Assembly: GCA_016791475.1 (NCBI GenBank)
Contig: JAEUWI010000031.1
Span: 48,876-89,589 of the forward strand
DNA from: Candidatus Hydrogenedentota bacterium
Lineage (GTDB): Bacteria > Hydrogenedentota > Hydrogenedentia > Hydrogenedentales > JAEUWI01
Direction: 5' to 3'
DNA length: 40,714 nucleotides
The position numbers were made by a program, and so were the translations under genes. A model generated the notes under the pieces. The model saw nothing but the letters and a program-made list of their open reading frames with translations, did no database searches and was not told the DNA's origin. Positions 10,175-18,428 of this stretch are shown here, in pieces (position 1 is the stretch's first letter; every line of letters begins with the position of its first letter).

Positions 10175-10190
10175 GGACCACTACCCGGTG

Positions 10191-10326
10191 CTAAACCGCC
10201 AAGACGCGGAGAAGAGAGCGGGAAGGAAGCAATTCGCGACTCCGATTCCCCTCGTACGCCAATCAAGAACGATTCGTGTTGACTCACCTCTCAACTTTGC
10301 GCCTTGGCGCCTTTGCGTGAAAAAAA
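10191..10326. repeat. Candidate MITE-like dispersed repeat with imperfect inverted ends
   Basis: The left end carries ACCGCCAAGACGCGGAG and the right end GCGCCTTGGCGCCTTTGCGT. GCCAAGACGC (10198-10207) matches the complement of GCGCCTTGGC (10299-10308) at 9 of 10 positions. GCCAAG/CTTGGC-type ends around about 100 bp of unrelated sequence resemble non-coding repeats scattered in many environmental bacterial genomes. It lies between two convergent genes and does not look coding. Only one copy is visible in the window. Confidence 0.35.
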
Positions 10327-10348
10327 TCCGGAACCCGGCATGCCGGGT
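10326..10348 (-). terminator. Terminator of the TPR Ser/Thr kinase gene
   Basis: ACCCGGCATGCCGGGT (10333-10348) is a perfect 16-nt palindrome. Read on the minus strand it is followed after 6 nt by seven T residues (complement of the A-run at 10320-10326). It lies 50 bp downstream of the kinase stop. On the plus strand it may also stop tsaE transcription, but without a T-run. Confidence 0.6.
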
Positions 10349-10397
10349 AGTATTAGATAATCGCCAGAGTCTCGTGGTGCCGCAGTCGTTGTAACGG

Positions 10398-12704
10398 CTA
10401 TTGCTTGTCCACCATCCGCAGGTACTGGAGGAGTTGGCCCGCCGAATCAAAGCGCTCCGCCGGATCTTTGGCGATGGCCTTCATGATGATGTTGTCCAGC
10501 AATTCGGGAACACCCTCCACGACTTCACTGGGCCGAGGCGGCATTTCGAGGATCTGGCGTTCCAACACATTGCCATCGCTGAATACGGTTTTTCCGGTGA
10601 GCAGTTCGTAGAGCACGAGGCCAATGGCGTAGATGTCCGATTTCGGCCCCACATCACCGCCACGGGCCTGCTCCGGCGACATGTAGCAGGGCGTACCCAT
10701 AATCACATGGCTGCCGGTCAGTCGCTGTCCGTAGCCCTTGGCCAGGCCAAAGTCCATCAGTTTGACCAGTCCCCCCTTGGCGATGAGAATGTTGTCGGGC
10801 TTGATGTCCCGGTGGACGATACCCGCCTGGTGGATGGCTTCCAGGGCGGAACAGGCCTGGCCGATCAGGTTGACGGCCTCACGCACCGGCAGTTTGCCCT
10901 TCTGGCCGAGGTACTGGTTCAGGTTGGGGCCCTCAACGTACTCCATGGCGATATAGGTGTTGCCCTGCTCGACGCCTATGTCGTAGATGCTCAAGATATT
11001 CTGGTGGGACACCTGGGCCGCCGCCCGTGCTTCGCGCTGAAAGCGCTGGCGGAATTCTTCCGAGCCGTCCACCAGTGAACCGAGGAATTTCAGCGCTACG
11101 GGACGATCCAGTTGGGTGTCGCGCGCTTTATAGACCACGCCCATGCCGCCCCGGCCCAGTTCACGCTCCAGGTCGTAGCGATTGTGGAGACCCTTCTCGA
11201 CCATGCTCATCACGGGCGACTTACCGTCCCGCGGGGGCGCCGGCGTAGCCATGGTCGGCATGGAAGAGACATCGCGGCGCACGTCGCCCCCGTGCATGGA
11301 AATTCGGGACTGGACGTTGGAGAGACGCTGGCTCACGTCGCGGAAACTCAGGTCGACACTACGAATTTTCAGCAGCGTTTCTTCCGATTCCTTCAGTTTT
11401 CCGAGTTGCTCATAGGCCAGGGCCAGCATCCAGAAGTAGTCGATATTGTCCTTGCGCACCCGCTCGCCCATGAGGTGGTTTTCAAGGGTCGCGGCGGACT
11501 GAGCGAAGGCCTTCAATTCATAGAAGGCGCGTCCCAGCAAGGCGCGGGATTCGGCAAAATTGGGATGGTTTTCCGGGAGCTTTTGAAGCAGGCGCACGGC
11601 GTCTTCCCAGTTTTTCGCGTGAACCATGGCCAGGCCGGCGCGATAGAATTCCTGAGCCCGCTCGTAGTTGGTGGCGGCCCGGAGGGGTTCATTGACCTTG
11701 GCAAAGCAATCACCCGCTTTGCGGAAGTCCCCGCCGCCCTCATAGGCCATGCCGGCTTCTTTCCACTTGCCCAGACTTTCATAATAGCGCCCGCCGATTT
11801 CCGAGGCGCGCTTGGTTTCGCCCGCCTGATTCATGCAGCGCGCGGCGGCCTCCAGTTGGCCCGCGAGCAGGTAGGCCTCGCCCGCCATCACCAGTTCGCC
11901 GGCCTGCTGGAAGAGTTTTGCGGCAACTTCCGGGCGCTTGACGCTCTGCATCCTGCGTCCGCAGTGGACACAAAGCATCCGGAGTTTTTCGTTTGGCAGC
12001 GCCGCCTGAACCTTCGGGTCCTGCAGAAACTGGGCACACGCGTCCGCGCCAGCCATTTGCGCGGCGGCGTCCTCGGAGCCGGGCGTGGCGAAGTAGGCCT
12101 CAAAGGCAGCGAGACTGTCCGTATAACGCCCGGCCAGATGAAAGCTGTCCGCGGCCCGGGCGAAGGATTTGGCCAGTTTGAAGGACTTTGCGGCGGAGCG
12201 GTAGCTCTTCTTTTCCATATACAGTTTGCCGGCGGCCTCATATTCACCGGCGCTATAGAGGAGGCGCGCAGCCTTCTGGGGGTATCCCGCTTTGACCCAT
12301 TCCGCAGCGGCCTCTTTTTTTCGACCGCCCCGTTTCCAGGACTTGGCCGCTTCCTTGTGGCGTCCCAGGGCGGCGTAGACCTCGCCAAGCTTTTCGTGGC
12401 TGCCCTCCTTCTTGAGTCTCCCGATAATGCCCTCGGGGTTCTCCTTGACCGCCTTGTGCTCTTCTCCCGAGAGGCCACTGCCGCCGAGCTTCCCGTAGGC
12501 CTTCAGCTCCCGGTTGTAACTGCTGCGGCGGCGATATTCCTTGAAGCGGAGGTAGATCTCATAAAAGAAGATGAGAATGCCGATGGTGCAGGCGATCTTG
12601 AAGGCGATTTCCTTCCAGCCGAACATATCGATGCCCAGGTACTGCACCACCCAACCGAGGGGTACATTGAGCACCCCGTTCCAATAGCTGTCCAGAATAC
12701 CCAT
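10398..12704 (-). CDS. Membrane-anchored Ser/Thr protein kinase with N-terminal TM and TPR-like array
   Basis: A 768-residue protein. The start is the ATG at 12704, with GAGG 7 nt upstream; the open frame extends 60 codons further but that stretch is low-quality. Order: a short N-terminus, one transmembrane helix at about 33-53 (IACTIGILIFFYEIYL), a basic KEYRRR stop-transfer, then a long helical-repeat region to about residue 430 with TPR/SNAP-like units. This includes a lone CVHCGRRM pair that could be half a zinc knuckle. The C-terminal Hanks-type kinase, about 508-765, has GRGGMGVVY, VALKF, HRDIKPDN, DFG and GTPCYMSPEQARGG, all intact. Kinase and repeats both face the cytosol, the reverse of the common kinase–TM–sensor order. 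By inference the repeats recruit partners or substrates at the membrane. Its substrate is unknown. Confidence 0.93.
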   Translation of the reverse strand: MGILDSYWNGVLNVPLGWVVQYLGIDMFGWKEIAFKIACTIGILIFFYEIYLRFKEYRRRSSYNRELKAYGKLGGSGLSGEEHKAVKENPEGIIGRLKKEGSHEKLGEVYAALGRHKEAAKSWKRGGRKKEAAAEWVKAGYPQKAARLLYSAGEYEAAGKLYMEKKSYRSAAKSFKLAKSFARAADSFHLAGRYTDSLAAFEAYFATPGSEDAAAQMAGADACAQFLQDPKVQAALPNEKLRMLCVHCGRRMQSVKRPEVAAKLFQQAGELVMAGEAYLLAGQLEAAARCMNQAGETKRASEIGGRYYESLGKWKEAGMAYEGGGDFRKAGDCFAKVNEPLRAATNYERAQEFYRAGLAMVHAKNWEDAVRLLQKLPENHPNFAESRALLGRAFYELKAFAQSAATLENHLMGERVRKDNIDYFWMLALAYEQLGKLKESEETLLKIRSVDLSFRDVSQRLSNVQSRISMHGGDVRRDVSSMPTMATPAPPRDGKSPVMSMVEKGLHNRYDLERELGRGGMGVVYKARDTQLDRPVALKFLGSLVDGSEEFRQRFQREARAAAQVSHQNILSIYDIGVEQGNTYIAMEYVEGPNLNQYLGQKGKLPVREAVNLIGQACSALEAIHQAGIVHRDIKPDNILIAKGGLVKLMDFGLAKGYGQRLTGSHVIMGTPCYMSPEQARGGDVGPKSDIYAIGLVLYELLTGKTVFSDGNVLERQILEMPPRPSEVVEGVPELLDNIIMKAIAKDPAERFDSAGQLLQYLRMVDKQ

Positions 12705-12765
12705 AGTTTCGCCTCGTTGTGGGAAAAAGAATGATGCCTGTTGATAATGAAAAAATCTATTGAGT

Positions 12766-12795
12766 ATCCTACTCGACGTTTGGCGACGGAGACAA
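12766..12795 (-). promoter_or_regulatory. Candidate promoter of the TPR kinase gene
   Basis: On the minus strand TTGTCT (12795-12790), an 18-bp spacer and TAGGAT (12771-12766) precede the kinase start by about 60 bp. Each box matches 4 of 6 consensus bases. Confidence 0.35.
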
Positions 12796-13006
12796 GAGGC
12801 TTGTTGTGGCGTCTTGAGGTGACCCGGAGCGCGGCCAGCGGGGAGAAGAATGCCCCGGAAGTGTGGCTTTTTTCGCCTGGACACGGCGTCGCAATCCCTG
12901 ACATTGAAGGTTCCATACTATTGAGCGGAGTGGCGCGGCGGGCCCGGAGGTGAAGTGCGGGGCCGGGCTGGCTTGTCCCCCGTCGGGGTGGAAAGTTCAT
13001 AAGCGC

Positions 13007-13035
13007 TTGAAAATCCTCGCGGTTCCGTGCAAAAT
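13007..13035 (+). promoter_or_regulatory. Candidate promoter of the phosphoesterase–hisBH run
   Basis: TTGAAA (13007-13012), a 17-bp spacer and CAAAAT (13030-13035) lie about 160 bp before the TTG start at 13194. Moderate match to sigma70 consensus. Confidence 0.3.
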
Positions 13036-13193
13036 ATGGGGGGAGCAATTGGAGAGTAGTGCGGCAGCAGGCAAACACCCATGTAACGTGTACGACAGCG
13101 GCGTAAGCAGCGAGGCTGTGCGGTACTCAGGCACGAGTGGCGAAGTAGATTGTCGCTGGTCGAAACGAAGTAAGTAGCAGGAGATACCGTACA

Positions 13194-13919
13194 TTGAGGT
13201 ATGCCATAATTTCCGATATCCATGCCAATCTCGAGGCCTTTTGCGCGGTGCTCGAGCGAATCGAGGATATAGGTGTTGACCAGATCGTCTGTCTCGGTGA
13301 TGTCGTGGGGTACAACGCCAGCCCGAATGAATGCGCCGATATCCTTCGTGAACGCAATATTATGACCGTGTTGGGCAACCACGACGCGGTGGCCTGCGGC
13401 CTGGAAGATCCCTGGGGCTTTAATCCGGTGGCGCTGGCGGCGGCCATGTGGACCCGCGAGATGCTTTCGGACGAGAACCAGGAGTGGCTCCGCAGTCTGC
13501 CGGATGTGCTGAATTTTGAGACCTTTGCGGCGGTTCACGGGGCCCCCAGGAACCGGAATACCTACCTCTTCACCTGGGAGGATATTCTGCCCCATTTGTC
13601 ATTTCTCGATGAGCAGAACTGCAATATCTGCTTCATGGGGCACACCCATAGTCCGGGCATCTTTTCCACCGACGGGGTGTATTCCGTTGACGACGACAGC
13701 AAGTTCGCGCTGGGCAGCGGCAAGAGCTTTTTTATCAATCCGGGTTCGGTCGGCCAACCCCGTGATAGTAATCCCCATGCCGCATTTGGTATTCTAGATA
13801 CGGACGAAAATGTTTTCGAGCAGGTACGCATGAAGTACCCGGTAGAGAAAGCAGCAAAGCGGGTGATTGAAGCCGGACTGCCCCAATTCCTGGCCGAGCG
13901 ACTCGCCCTTGGAAAGTAG
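13194..13919 (+). CDS. Calcineurin-like metallophosphoesterase
   Basis: A 241-residue cytosolic metallophosphoesterase with the whole di-metal motif set: DIHAN (near residue 8), GDVVGYN, GNHD, VHGAP and GHTH. The order and spacing resemble small YfcE/MJ0936-type phosphodiesterases rather than the large nucleotidases. The start is a TTG at 13194, the only start codon near the conserved DIHAN, with AGGAG (13179-13183) 10 nt upstream. It is the first gene of a plus-strand run and is followed 12 bp later by hisB; the GGGAGG ribosome-binding site of hisB overlaps its stop. The substrate (a cyclic nucleotide or another phosphodiester) cannot be told from sequence, and the link to histidine synthesis is only positional. 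Confidence 0.9.
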   Translation: MRYAIISDIHANLEAFCAVLERIEDIGVDQIVCLGDVVGYNASPNECADILRERNIMTVLGNHDAVACGLEDPWGFNPVALAAAMWTREMLSDENQEWLRSLPDVLNFETFAAVHGAPRNRNTYLFTWEDILPHLSFLDEQNCNICFMGHTHSPGIFSTDGVYSVDDDSKFALGSGKSFFINPGSVGQPRDSNPHAAFGILDTDENVFEQVRMKYPVEKAAKRVIEAGLPQFLAERLALGK

Positions 13920-13931
13920 GGAGGCCGCCTG

Positions 13932-14525
13932 ATGCGTCAAGCACAGGTTAACCGGAAGACCAACGAGACGGAAATTGCCCTGCGTGTCAACATTGACGGC
14001 ACGGGGGACGGTCGTATCGACACGGGCATCGGCTTCTTCGACCATATGCTCAATCACATTGCCCGCCACGGCCTGATTGATCTCGATATCCAGGCGGTGG
14101 GGGATTTGCACATCGACCCGCACCACACCGTTGAAGATGTGGGCATCTGCCTGGGCAAAGCACTCCTGGAGGCGGTGGGTGTCCCCAAAGGCATCCGGCG
14201 CTACGGCCATGCCGTCATTCCGATGGACGAGGCCCTGGCGGAAGTCGCCGTGGATTTCAGCGGGCGGCCCTTTCTTGTCTTTAACGCCGATTTACCGAAG
14301 GGCAGCCTGGGTGGTTTTGACGTGGAGCTGGCGGAGGAATTCATGCAGGCCGTGGCGGTCAACGCCCGTCTGACGCTCCATGTAAACCTGCGCTACGGCA
14401 GGAACACACACCATTGCATCGAGGGTATTTTCAAGGCGTTGGCGCAGGCCTTGCGCCGCGCGCTGGAGCTGGATCCGCGAAACGGCGACACCATACCCTC
14501 CACAAAAGGAATGTTGGAAACGTGA
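13932..14525 (+). CDS. hisB: Imidazoleglycerol-phosphate dehydratase
   Basis: A 197-residue single-function HisB catalysing the dehydration of imidazole-glycerol phosphate to imidazole-acetol phosphate in histidine synthesis. The metal-binding histidine motifs are clear: [27 protein letters not shown] and [18 protein letters not shown]. There is no fused histidinol-phosphatase domain, as in most non-enteric bacteria. GGGAGG (13919-13924) lies 7 nt before the ATG. The stop overlaps the hisH GTG start (GTGA), so translation is probably coupled. Confidence 0.98.
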   Translation: MRQAQVNRKTNETEIALRVNIDGTGDGRIDTGIGFFDHMLNHIARHGLIDLDIQAVGDLHIDPHHTVEDVGICLGKALLEAVGVPKGIRRYGHAVIPMDEALAEVAVDFSGRPFLVFNADLPKGSLGGFDVELAEEFMQAVAVNARLTLHVNLRYGRNTHHCIEGIFKALAQALRRALELDPRNGDTIPSTKGMLET

Positions 14526-15166
14526 TAGCCATTGTCGACTATGGCATGGGAAACCTTCGAAGCGCGCAAAAGGGATTCGAGAAGGCCGGTCATCGCGCCG
14601 TGATCACGCGGGACCCCGACGTCATCGACTCCGCCGCGGGCGTGGTGTTGCCCGGCGTGGGCGCCTTCAAAGACTGTATCGACGGGCTGCGCGAGCGCGG
14701 TCTGGTGGACTCCGTGAAGGCCGCCGCGGAAAGCGGGCGTCCCTTTCTGGGGATATGCGTCGGCCTCCAATTGCTTTTTGAGTACAGCGAAGAAGGCGAA
14801 GGCGCGGCGGGGCTGGGCATTTTCAAGGGGCGGGTGGTGCGTTTTGACCCCGCCTCGGAAACGGGTCTTAAAGTCCCCCACATGGGCTGGAACCAGCTTC
14901 AGTGCATTGGTGAACCGGGTCCGGAAAACCTGCTCGAATACGCCAGTCGGGACCCCTACGCTTATTTTGTACACAGTTATCGTGCCGTGCCCGCGGACAG
15001 CGGGATTGTCCGCGCGACCTGCACCTATGGCACTACTTTTCCCGCAATCATTGGCGAGGGCCATGTTTTCGCGACCCAGTTTCACCCGGAAAAGAGCCAG
15101 CAGGATGGTATTGCTATTCTGCGTGCCTTCGGAAATCTGGTTTCCGGGATGAGGCGCGTGGCGTAA
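14522..15166 (+). CDS. hisH: Imidazole glycerol phosphate synthase, glutaminase subunit HisH
   Basis: A 214-residue class I glutamine amidotransferase that supplies ammonia to HisF. The nucleophile is Cys79 in [11 protein letters not shown] (GICLG is usual), with His188 and Glu190 in FHPEKSQ completing the triad. The N-terminal [11 protein letters not shown] and the PHMGWNQL strand are typical of HisH. The start is the GTG at 14522, which overlaps the hisB stop by 3 bp; the open frame runs 36 codons upstream but that lies wholly inside hisB. HisF and HisA are not adjacent: a universal stress protein follows instead, so the pathway is split over several loci. Confidence 0.97.
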   Translation: MIAIVDYGMGNLRSAQKGFEKAGHRAVITRDPDVIDSAAGVVLPGVGAFKDCIDGLRERGLVDSVKAAAESGRPFLGICVGLQLLFEYSEEGEGAAGLGIFKGRVVRFDPASETGLKVPHMGWNQLQCIGEPGPENLLEYASRDPYAYFVHSYRAVPADSGIVRATCTYGTTFPAIIGEGHVFATQFHPEKSQQDGIAILRAFGNLVSGMRRVA

Positions 15167-15183
15167 CCCGGATGGAGACACAC

Positions 15184-16014
15184 ATGATCAAGCGAATCCT
15201 GGTACCAACGGACGGCAGTGAGTTGGCGCAGACGGGGGCGGCCTATGCGATTTCCCTTGCCCAGTCCTTCAAGGCGCACATTCAGGGTATTTATGTGATT
15301 GACGTGAAGCTTCTGGAGGGACCCTTCCTCCAGGACTTATCTGCATCGCTGGGCACGGCCCCCTATGTCAACTATCAGGGCAACATTTCCATGCTTCTTG
15401 AGGAGCGGGGGAAAAGCGCCCTGAAGGCGTTGTCCGAGGCCTGTGAGGCGGCGGGCGTGCCTTGCGAGACGACCCAGGCATCCGGTGTGGTGCCCCGGGT
15501 TATCGTCGAGCACAGCGGTCTGGCGGATCTTATCGTGATGGGGCGAGGCGGTGAGCACAACGAATGGCTGGACGGACTGGTGGGTTCCACGGCGGAAGCG
15601 GTCATCCGCCGCTCCGAGTTGCCCGTTCTGATTACGGGGACACCGGATCCGGGCCACGAGCGCGTGCTGATGGCCTATGACGGAAGCAGCCATTCCCAGA
15701 ACGCCCTCCGCACGGCGGTGGCCTTTGCGGAGATGTGGAACACGTCCCTGAACATTCTTATCGTGGGTGATGGTTCCAATCCGGCGGCCGCCGCGGAGGT
15801 GGCGGGATACCTGGAGGCACACGGTGTCAGTGGCCAGGTCATCGAGTCGACGGGTGATTCCGGTGAGCAGATCGTGGCCCATGCGAAGTCCACGAATGCG
15901 GACCTTATCGTGATGGGGGCCTACGGCCATTCAAAAGTTCGTGAACTCGTGGTGGGTAGCACGACAACTTATGTCATTAATCATGCGGCGTGTCCGGTGC
16001 TTCTGGCGCGCTAA
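15184..16014 (+). CDS. Tandem-domain universal stress protein (UspA family)
   Basis: A 276-residue protein made of two Usp domains, about 1-145 and 150-276. Both halves keep the ATP-binding G-x2-G-...-G-S/T signature (MGRGGEHNEW...VGST and MGAYGHSKVRELVVGST), so it is probably of the ATP-binding class. Each domain starts with a short strand and the DGS loop (VPTDGS, AYDGSS). The start is placed at the ATG at 15184, with GGAG 6 nt upstream; an in-frame ATG at 15172 would add METH but has no ribosome-binding site. It follows hisH by 17 bp and precedes the HDOD gene by 20 bp. The role is stress adaptation by family knowledge; the trigger is unknown. Confidence 0.93.
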   Translation: MIKRILVPTDGSELAQTGAAYAISLAQSFKAHIQGIYVIDVKLLEGPFLQDLSASLGTAPYVNYQGNISMLLEERGKSALKALSEACEAAGVPCETTQASGVVPRVIVEHSGLADLIVMGRGGEHNEWLDGLVGSTAEAVIRRSELPVLITGTPDPGHERVLMAYDGSSHSQNALRTAVAFAEMWNTSLNILIVGDGSNPAAAAEVAGYLEAHGVSGQVIESTGDSGEQIVAHAKSTNADLIVMGAYGHSKVRELVVGSTTTYVINHAACPVLLAR

Positions 16015-16034
16015 CCTTTTCTGGAGTACCCTTT

Positions 16035-16913
16035 ATGTCGGAGGAGAAGCAAAGCGCACCGGAGCAGGTGATTGGGGTGGTGGGGGACCTTCCCGCCCTG
16101 CCGGCCGTGGTTGCCGAGGTGCTGCGCATCACCGAGGATCCATCCACGTCCACTGCGGACGTCAGCGATATCATACAAAGTGATCCCGCGATGACGGCGA
16201 AAGTGCTTCGGGTCAGCAATTCCTCCTATTACGGCATGAAGCAGTACGTGGGGACGCTCAAGCTCGCTCTGGTGATCCTCGGGGTTCGCGAGGTGCGCAA
16301 CATCGTCCTGGGTATATCGGTGTTCGAGACACTGAACGAGCAGGGCGGCGACATGAAGATCGCTCAGGAGATCTGGAATCGTTCCCTGAAGACCGCCGGT
16401 CTTTGCAAGAAGCTGGCGGGCACGCTGGCTCTGGGGCTCCAGGGCGAAGAGTTTATCGCGGGGCTCCTGTCGGATATCGGTGTGATGGGCATGCTTCGCA
16501 AAGACGGCAAGGGCGCCTACCGCTCGATCTACGAAACGCTCGGCCACGATCCCCGTATCCTGTGCAAGGCCGAGAAAATGCAGTATGGTTTCACCCACGC
16601 GGCGGTAAGCCGGGCGATGGCCATGCAGTGGAGTCTGCCCCAGACCCTCTCGGATGCCCTGGGCCACCAGTATCGGGCCGAGGGGGAGAGCCTGCGCACG
16701 GCCAAGGATCCGAAACTGGCCGCCGTTATCCGCATTGGCAAGGCGATCGGCCACACCGGGGACAACGAAACCCGGATCGATCTGGCCCTGGAAGAGCTGG
16801 AGGCGTGGAATATTCTCTCGGATGCCCGCAAGCCCATTGCGGACGACGCCCGCGGCCCCCTGCTCCTCGAATTTCTGGACGAAATGCAGTCCGTCGCCGC
16901 CCTTCCGCTCTAA
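16035..16913 (+). CDS. HDOD domain signalling protein
   Basis: A 292-residue stand-alone HDOD protein. HDOD domains are HD-superfamily folds that lack the metal-dependent hydrolase residues and act as output or scaffold modules in signalling. Evidence: LPALPAVVAEVLRI...DVSDIIQSDPAMTAKVLRVSNSSYYG near the N-terminus, LALVILGVREVRNIVLGISVFE, and FIAGLLSDIGVMGML...THAAVSRAMAMQWSLP in the centre, all in the usual order. No receiver, GGDEF or EAL partner domain is attached. The start is the ATG at 16035, with CTGGAG ending 8 nt before it; a longer frame begins at 15990 inside the Usp gene and is not preferred. Likely co-transcribed with the Usp gene and the small acidic protein that follows. Confidence 0.92.
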   Translation: MSEEKQSAPEQVIGVVGDLPALPAVVAEVLRITEDPSTSTADVSDIIQSDPAMTAKVLRVSNSSYYGMKQYVGTLKLALVILGVREVRNIVLGISVFETLNEQGGDMKIAQEIWNRSLKTAGLCKKLAGTLALGLQGEEFIAGLLSDIGVMGMLRKDGKGAYRSIYETLGHDPRILCKAEKMQYGFTHAAVSRAMAMQWSLPQTLSDALGHQYRAEGESLRTAKDPKLAAVIRIGKAIGHTGDNETRIDLALEELEAWNILSDARKPIADDARGPLLLEFLDEMQSVAALPL

Positions 16914-16959
16914 CCAGCCCCCTATTGTCCGCAGTTGTTTCGATGAGGTCCGTTTCCGG

Positions 16960-17208
16960 ATGGCAAGCAAAGAAAAAGTAGAAATTAAGCGTTCCGACAA
17001 GTTTCAAGAGGTCGACGAAGAGTTGACGCGTGCGATGGCGGAGCTGGATTCCACGATCGAGCGGGTCAGCCTCATCTTTCAACCGGAATCGGACCTCGCG
17101 GCGACAGGCGGGGAAGACCTGAAGTCCGGGGATGGTCAGCCCGCGGAACGGGAGGCCCTGGAAGCCGAGGCGCCGGAAGAGCAGTCGGCTTCGTCCGAGG
17201 AACAGTAG
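16960..17208 (+). CDS. Small acidic protein of unknown function
   Basis: An 82-residue protein, not recognised. Residues 1-42 form a likely amphipathic helix or coiled coil (KRSDKFQEVDEELTRAMAEL); the rest, about 43-82, is a low-complexity acidic tail rich in Glu, Ala and Ser. There is no signal peptide and no Cys. The start is the ATG at 16960, with a distant GAGG (11 nt); it begins 46 bp after the HDOD stop. The same frame stays open through the HDOD gene, but that part is a shadow. The position suggests an accessory to the HDOD or Usp protein; this is inference. Composition differs from the neighbouring enzymes but GC is similar. Confidence 0.55.
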   Translation: MASKEKVEIKRSDKFQEVDEELTRAMAELDSTIERVSLIFQPESDLAATGGEDLKSGDGQPAEREALEAEAPEEQSASSEEQ

Positions 17209-17273
17209 CGCCCTCCTGGCCTTCCGGCCGGGAACGGGATGGCCAGGCGCGTGCCCGGGGCCGAGGAAACGGA

Positions 17274-18428
17274 ATGTCAACAGGCCCTTTGCATATCTTG
17301 CTGACCGACCCCCACAGCGATGGCGGCGGGCAGGTGCGCTACGTGCAGAGTCTCGCGGGCGAACTCCGGCGCATGGGGCACCGCGTCACGATCGGTTGCC
17401 GCCCGGGGAGTGTGCTGGTCCAGGTGGCGCGTGATACGGACAGCGACGTTCTCGATTGTTTCCACTACGCCCGGGGAATGCGCCCGGCCCGCTGGATGCG
17501 GGATATCCGCGCCATGGGACGTTTCGTGCGCGATGCGCGCCCCGACCTTGTACACGTGAACGGCTCCCAGGATCACTGGGTCGCCGCGCTGGCCTGGACA
17601 CTTTCCGGCCGCGACTTTCCAATCTTGAGAACGCGCCACAACACCTACTCGGTGAAGCGCGGCGCAATAAACCGATGGCTGAACTCCCACTGCACGCGGC
17701 ACCAGATTGCCGTATGCGAGATGGTGCGCCAGTCGCTGGCCGCCCACCCGGCTTTTGAAGCGTCGCGCCTGACCGCGATTCACAATGGCGTGGACACGGC
17801 GCGTTACGCCCCGGATCCCGTCATGCGGGCCACGGTGCGGGTGGAGTTCGGCTACGGCGATGACGACATCGTATTCGGCATCGCCGCCCGACTGGTGGAG
17901 GCGAAGGGACACACCTACCTTTTTGAGGCCGTTGCGCGGATTGCCTCGGAAGTACCCGCCCTGCGCGTGCTGGTTCTCGGCCAGGGCGCGCTGGAATCGA
18001 AGCTGAAAGACCAGGTGCGGCGTCTCGGGCTGACGTCCAGGGTCCACTTTGGGGGGTTTCGAACGGACATGGAGCGCTGCGTGCACGCCTTTGACGTTGG
18101 GGTGCTGCCGTCTATCGACTGCGACACCTCGTCGTTCAGTTTAAAGGAGCAGATGTCCGCCGGAATTCCGGTCATCACCTCCGATTACGGCGGTCTTCCC
18201 GAGATCGTGAGCGATGGGCGGGAGGGCCTGGTAGTGCCCAACGGCGCGATCGCACCCCTGGCCCGGGCGCTGTCCGAAATGGCGCTCCATCCCGAGCTCC
18301 GGCGCCGGATGGGTGAGGCCGGGCGCGCGCGCGTACTGGGCGAGTTTTCCCTGCAGGCTTTTGCCGGGCGGACCGTGGACGTTTACCGAAACCTACTGGA
18401 AACAGCCGATGAACATACTTCATCTTGA
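17274..18428 (+). CDS. Glycosyltransferase family 4 protein
   Basis: A 384-residue GT-B fold transferase, probably cytosolic and peripheral to the inner membrane. The N-terminal acceptor half begins ILLTDPHSDGGGQVRYVQSLAGEL, with the Gly-rich loop typical of GT4. The donor half has IAARLVEAKGHTYLFEA, LVLGQGALESKLKDQV and the E-x7-E-like block SFSLKEQMSAGIPVITSDYGGLPEIV. GAGGA lies 6 nt before the ATG. It overlaps the next glycosyltransferase by 20 bp, so the three transferases form one transcription unit, probably for lipopolysaccharide core or another surface glycan. Sugar specificity cannot be assigned. Confidence 0.92.
   Translation: MSTGPLHILLTDPHSDGGGQVRYVQSLAGELRRMGHRVTIGCRPGSVLVQVARDTDSDVLDCFHYARGMRPARWMRDIRAMGRFVRDARPDLVHVNGSQDHWVAALAWTLSGRDFPILRTRHNTYSVKRGAINRWLNSHCTRHQIAVCEMVRQSLAAHPAFEASRLTAIHNGVDTARYAPDPVMRATVRVEFGYGDDDIVFGIAARLVEAKGHTYLFEAVARIASEVPALRVLVLGQGALESKLKDQVRRLGLTSRVHFGGFRTDMERCVHAFDVGVLPSIDCDTSSFSLKEQMSAGIPVITSDYGGLPEIVSDGREGLVVPNGAIAPLARALSEMALHPELRRRMGEAGRARVLGEFSLQAFAGRTVDVYRNLLETADEHTSS

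Larger units (their letters stand above)
12705..13193. other. Divergent intergenic region between kinase and phosphoesterase genes
   Basis: 489 bp separating a minus-strand and a plus-strand gene. It holds a candidate promoter for each direction (12766-12795 and 13007-13035) and a GC-rich patch at about 12957-12990 (CCCCCGTCGGGG). Short open frames here (for example 12950-13177) have no family resemblance and are not called. Confidence 0.5.
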
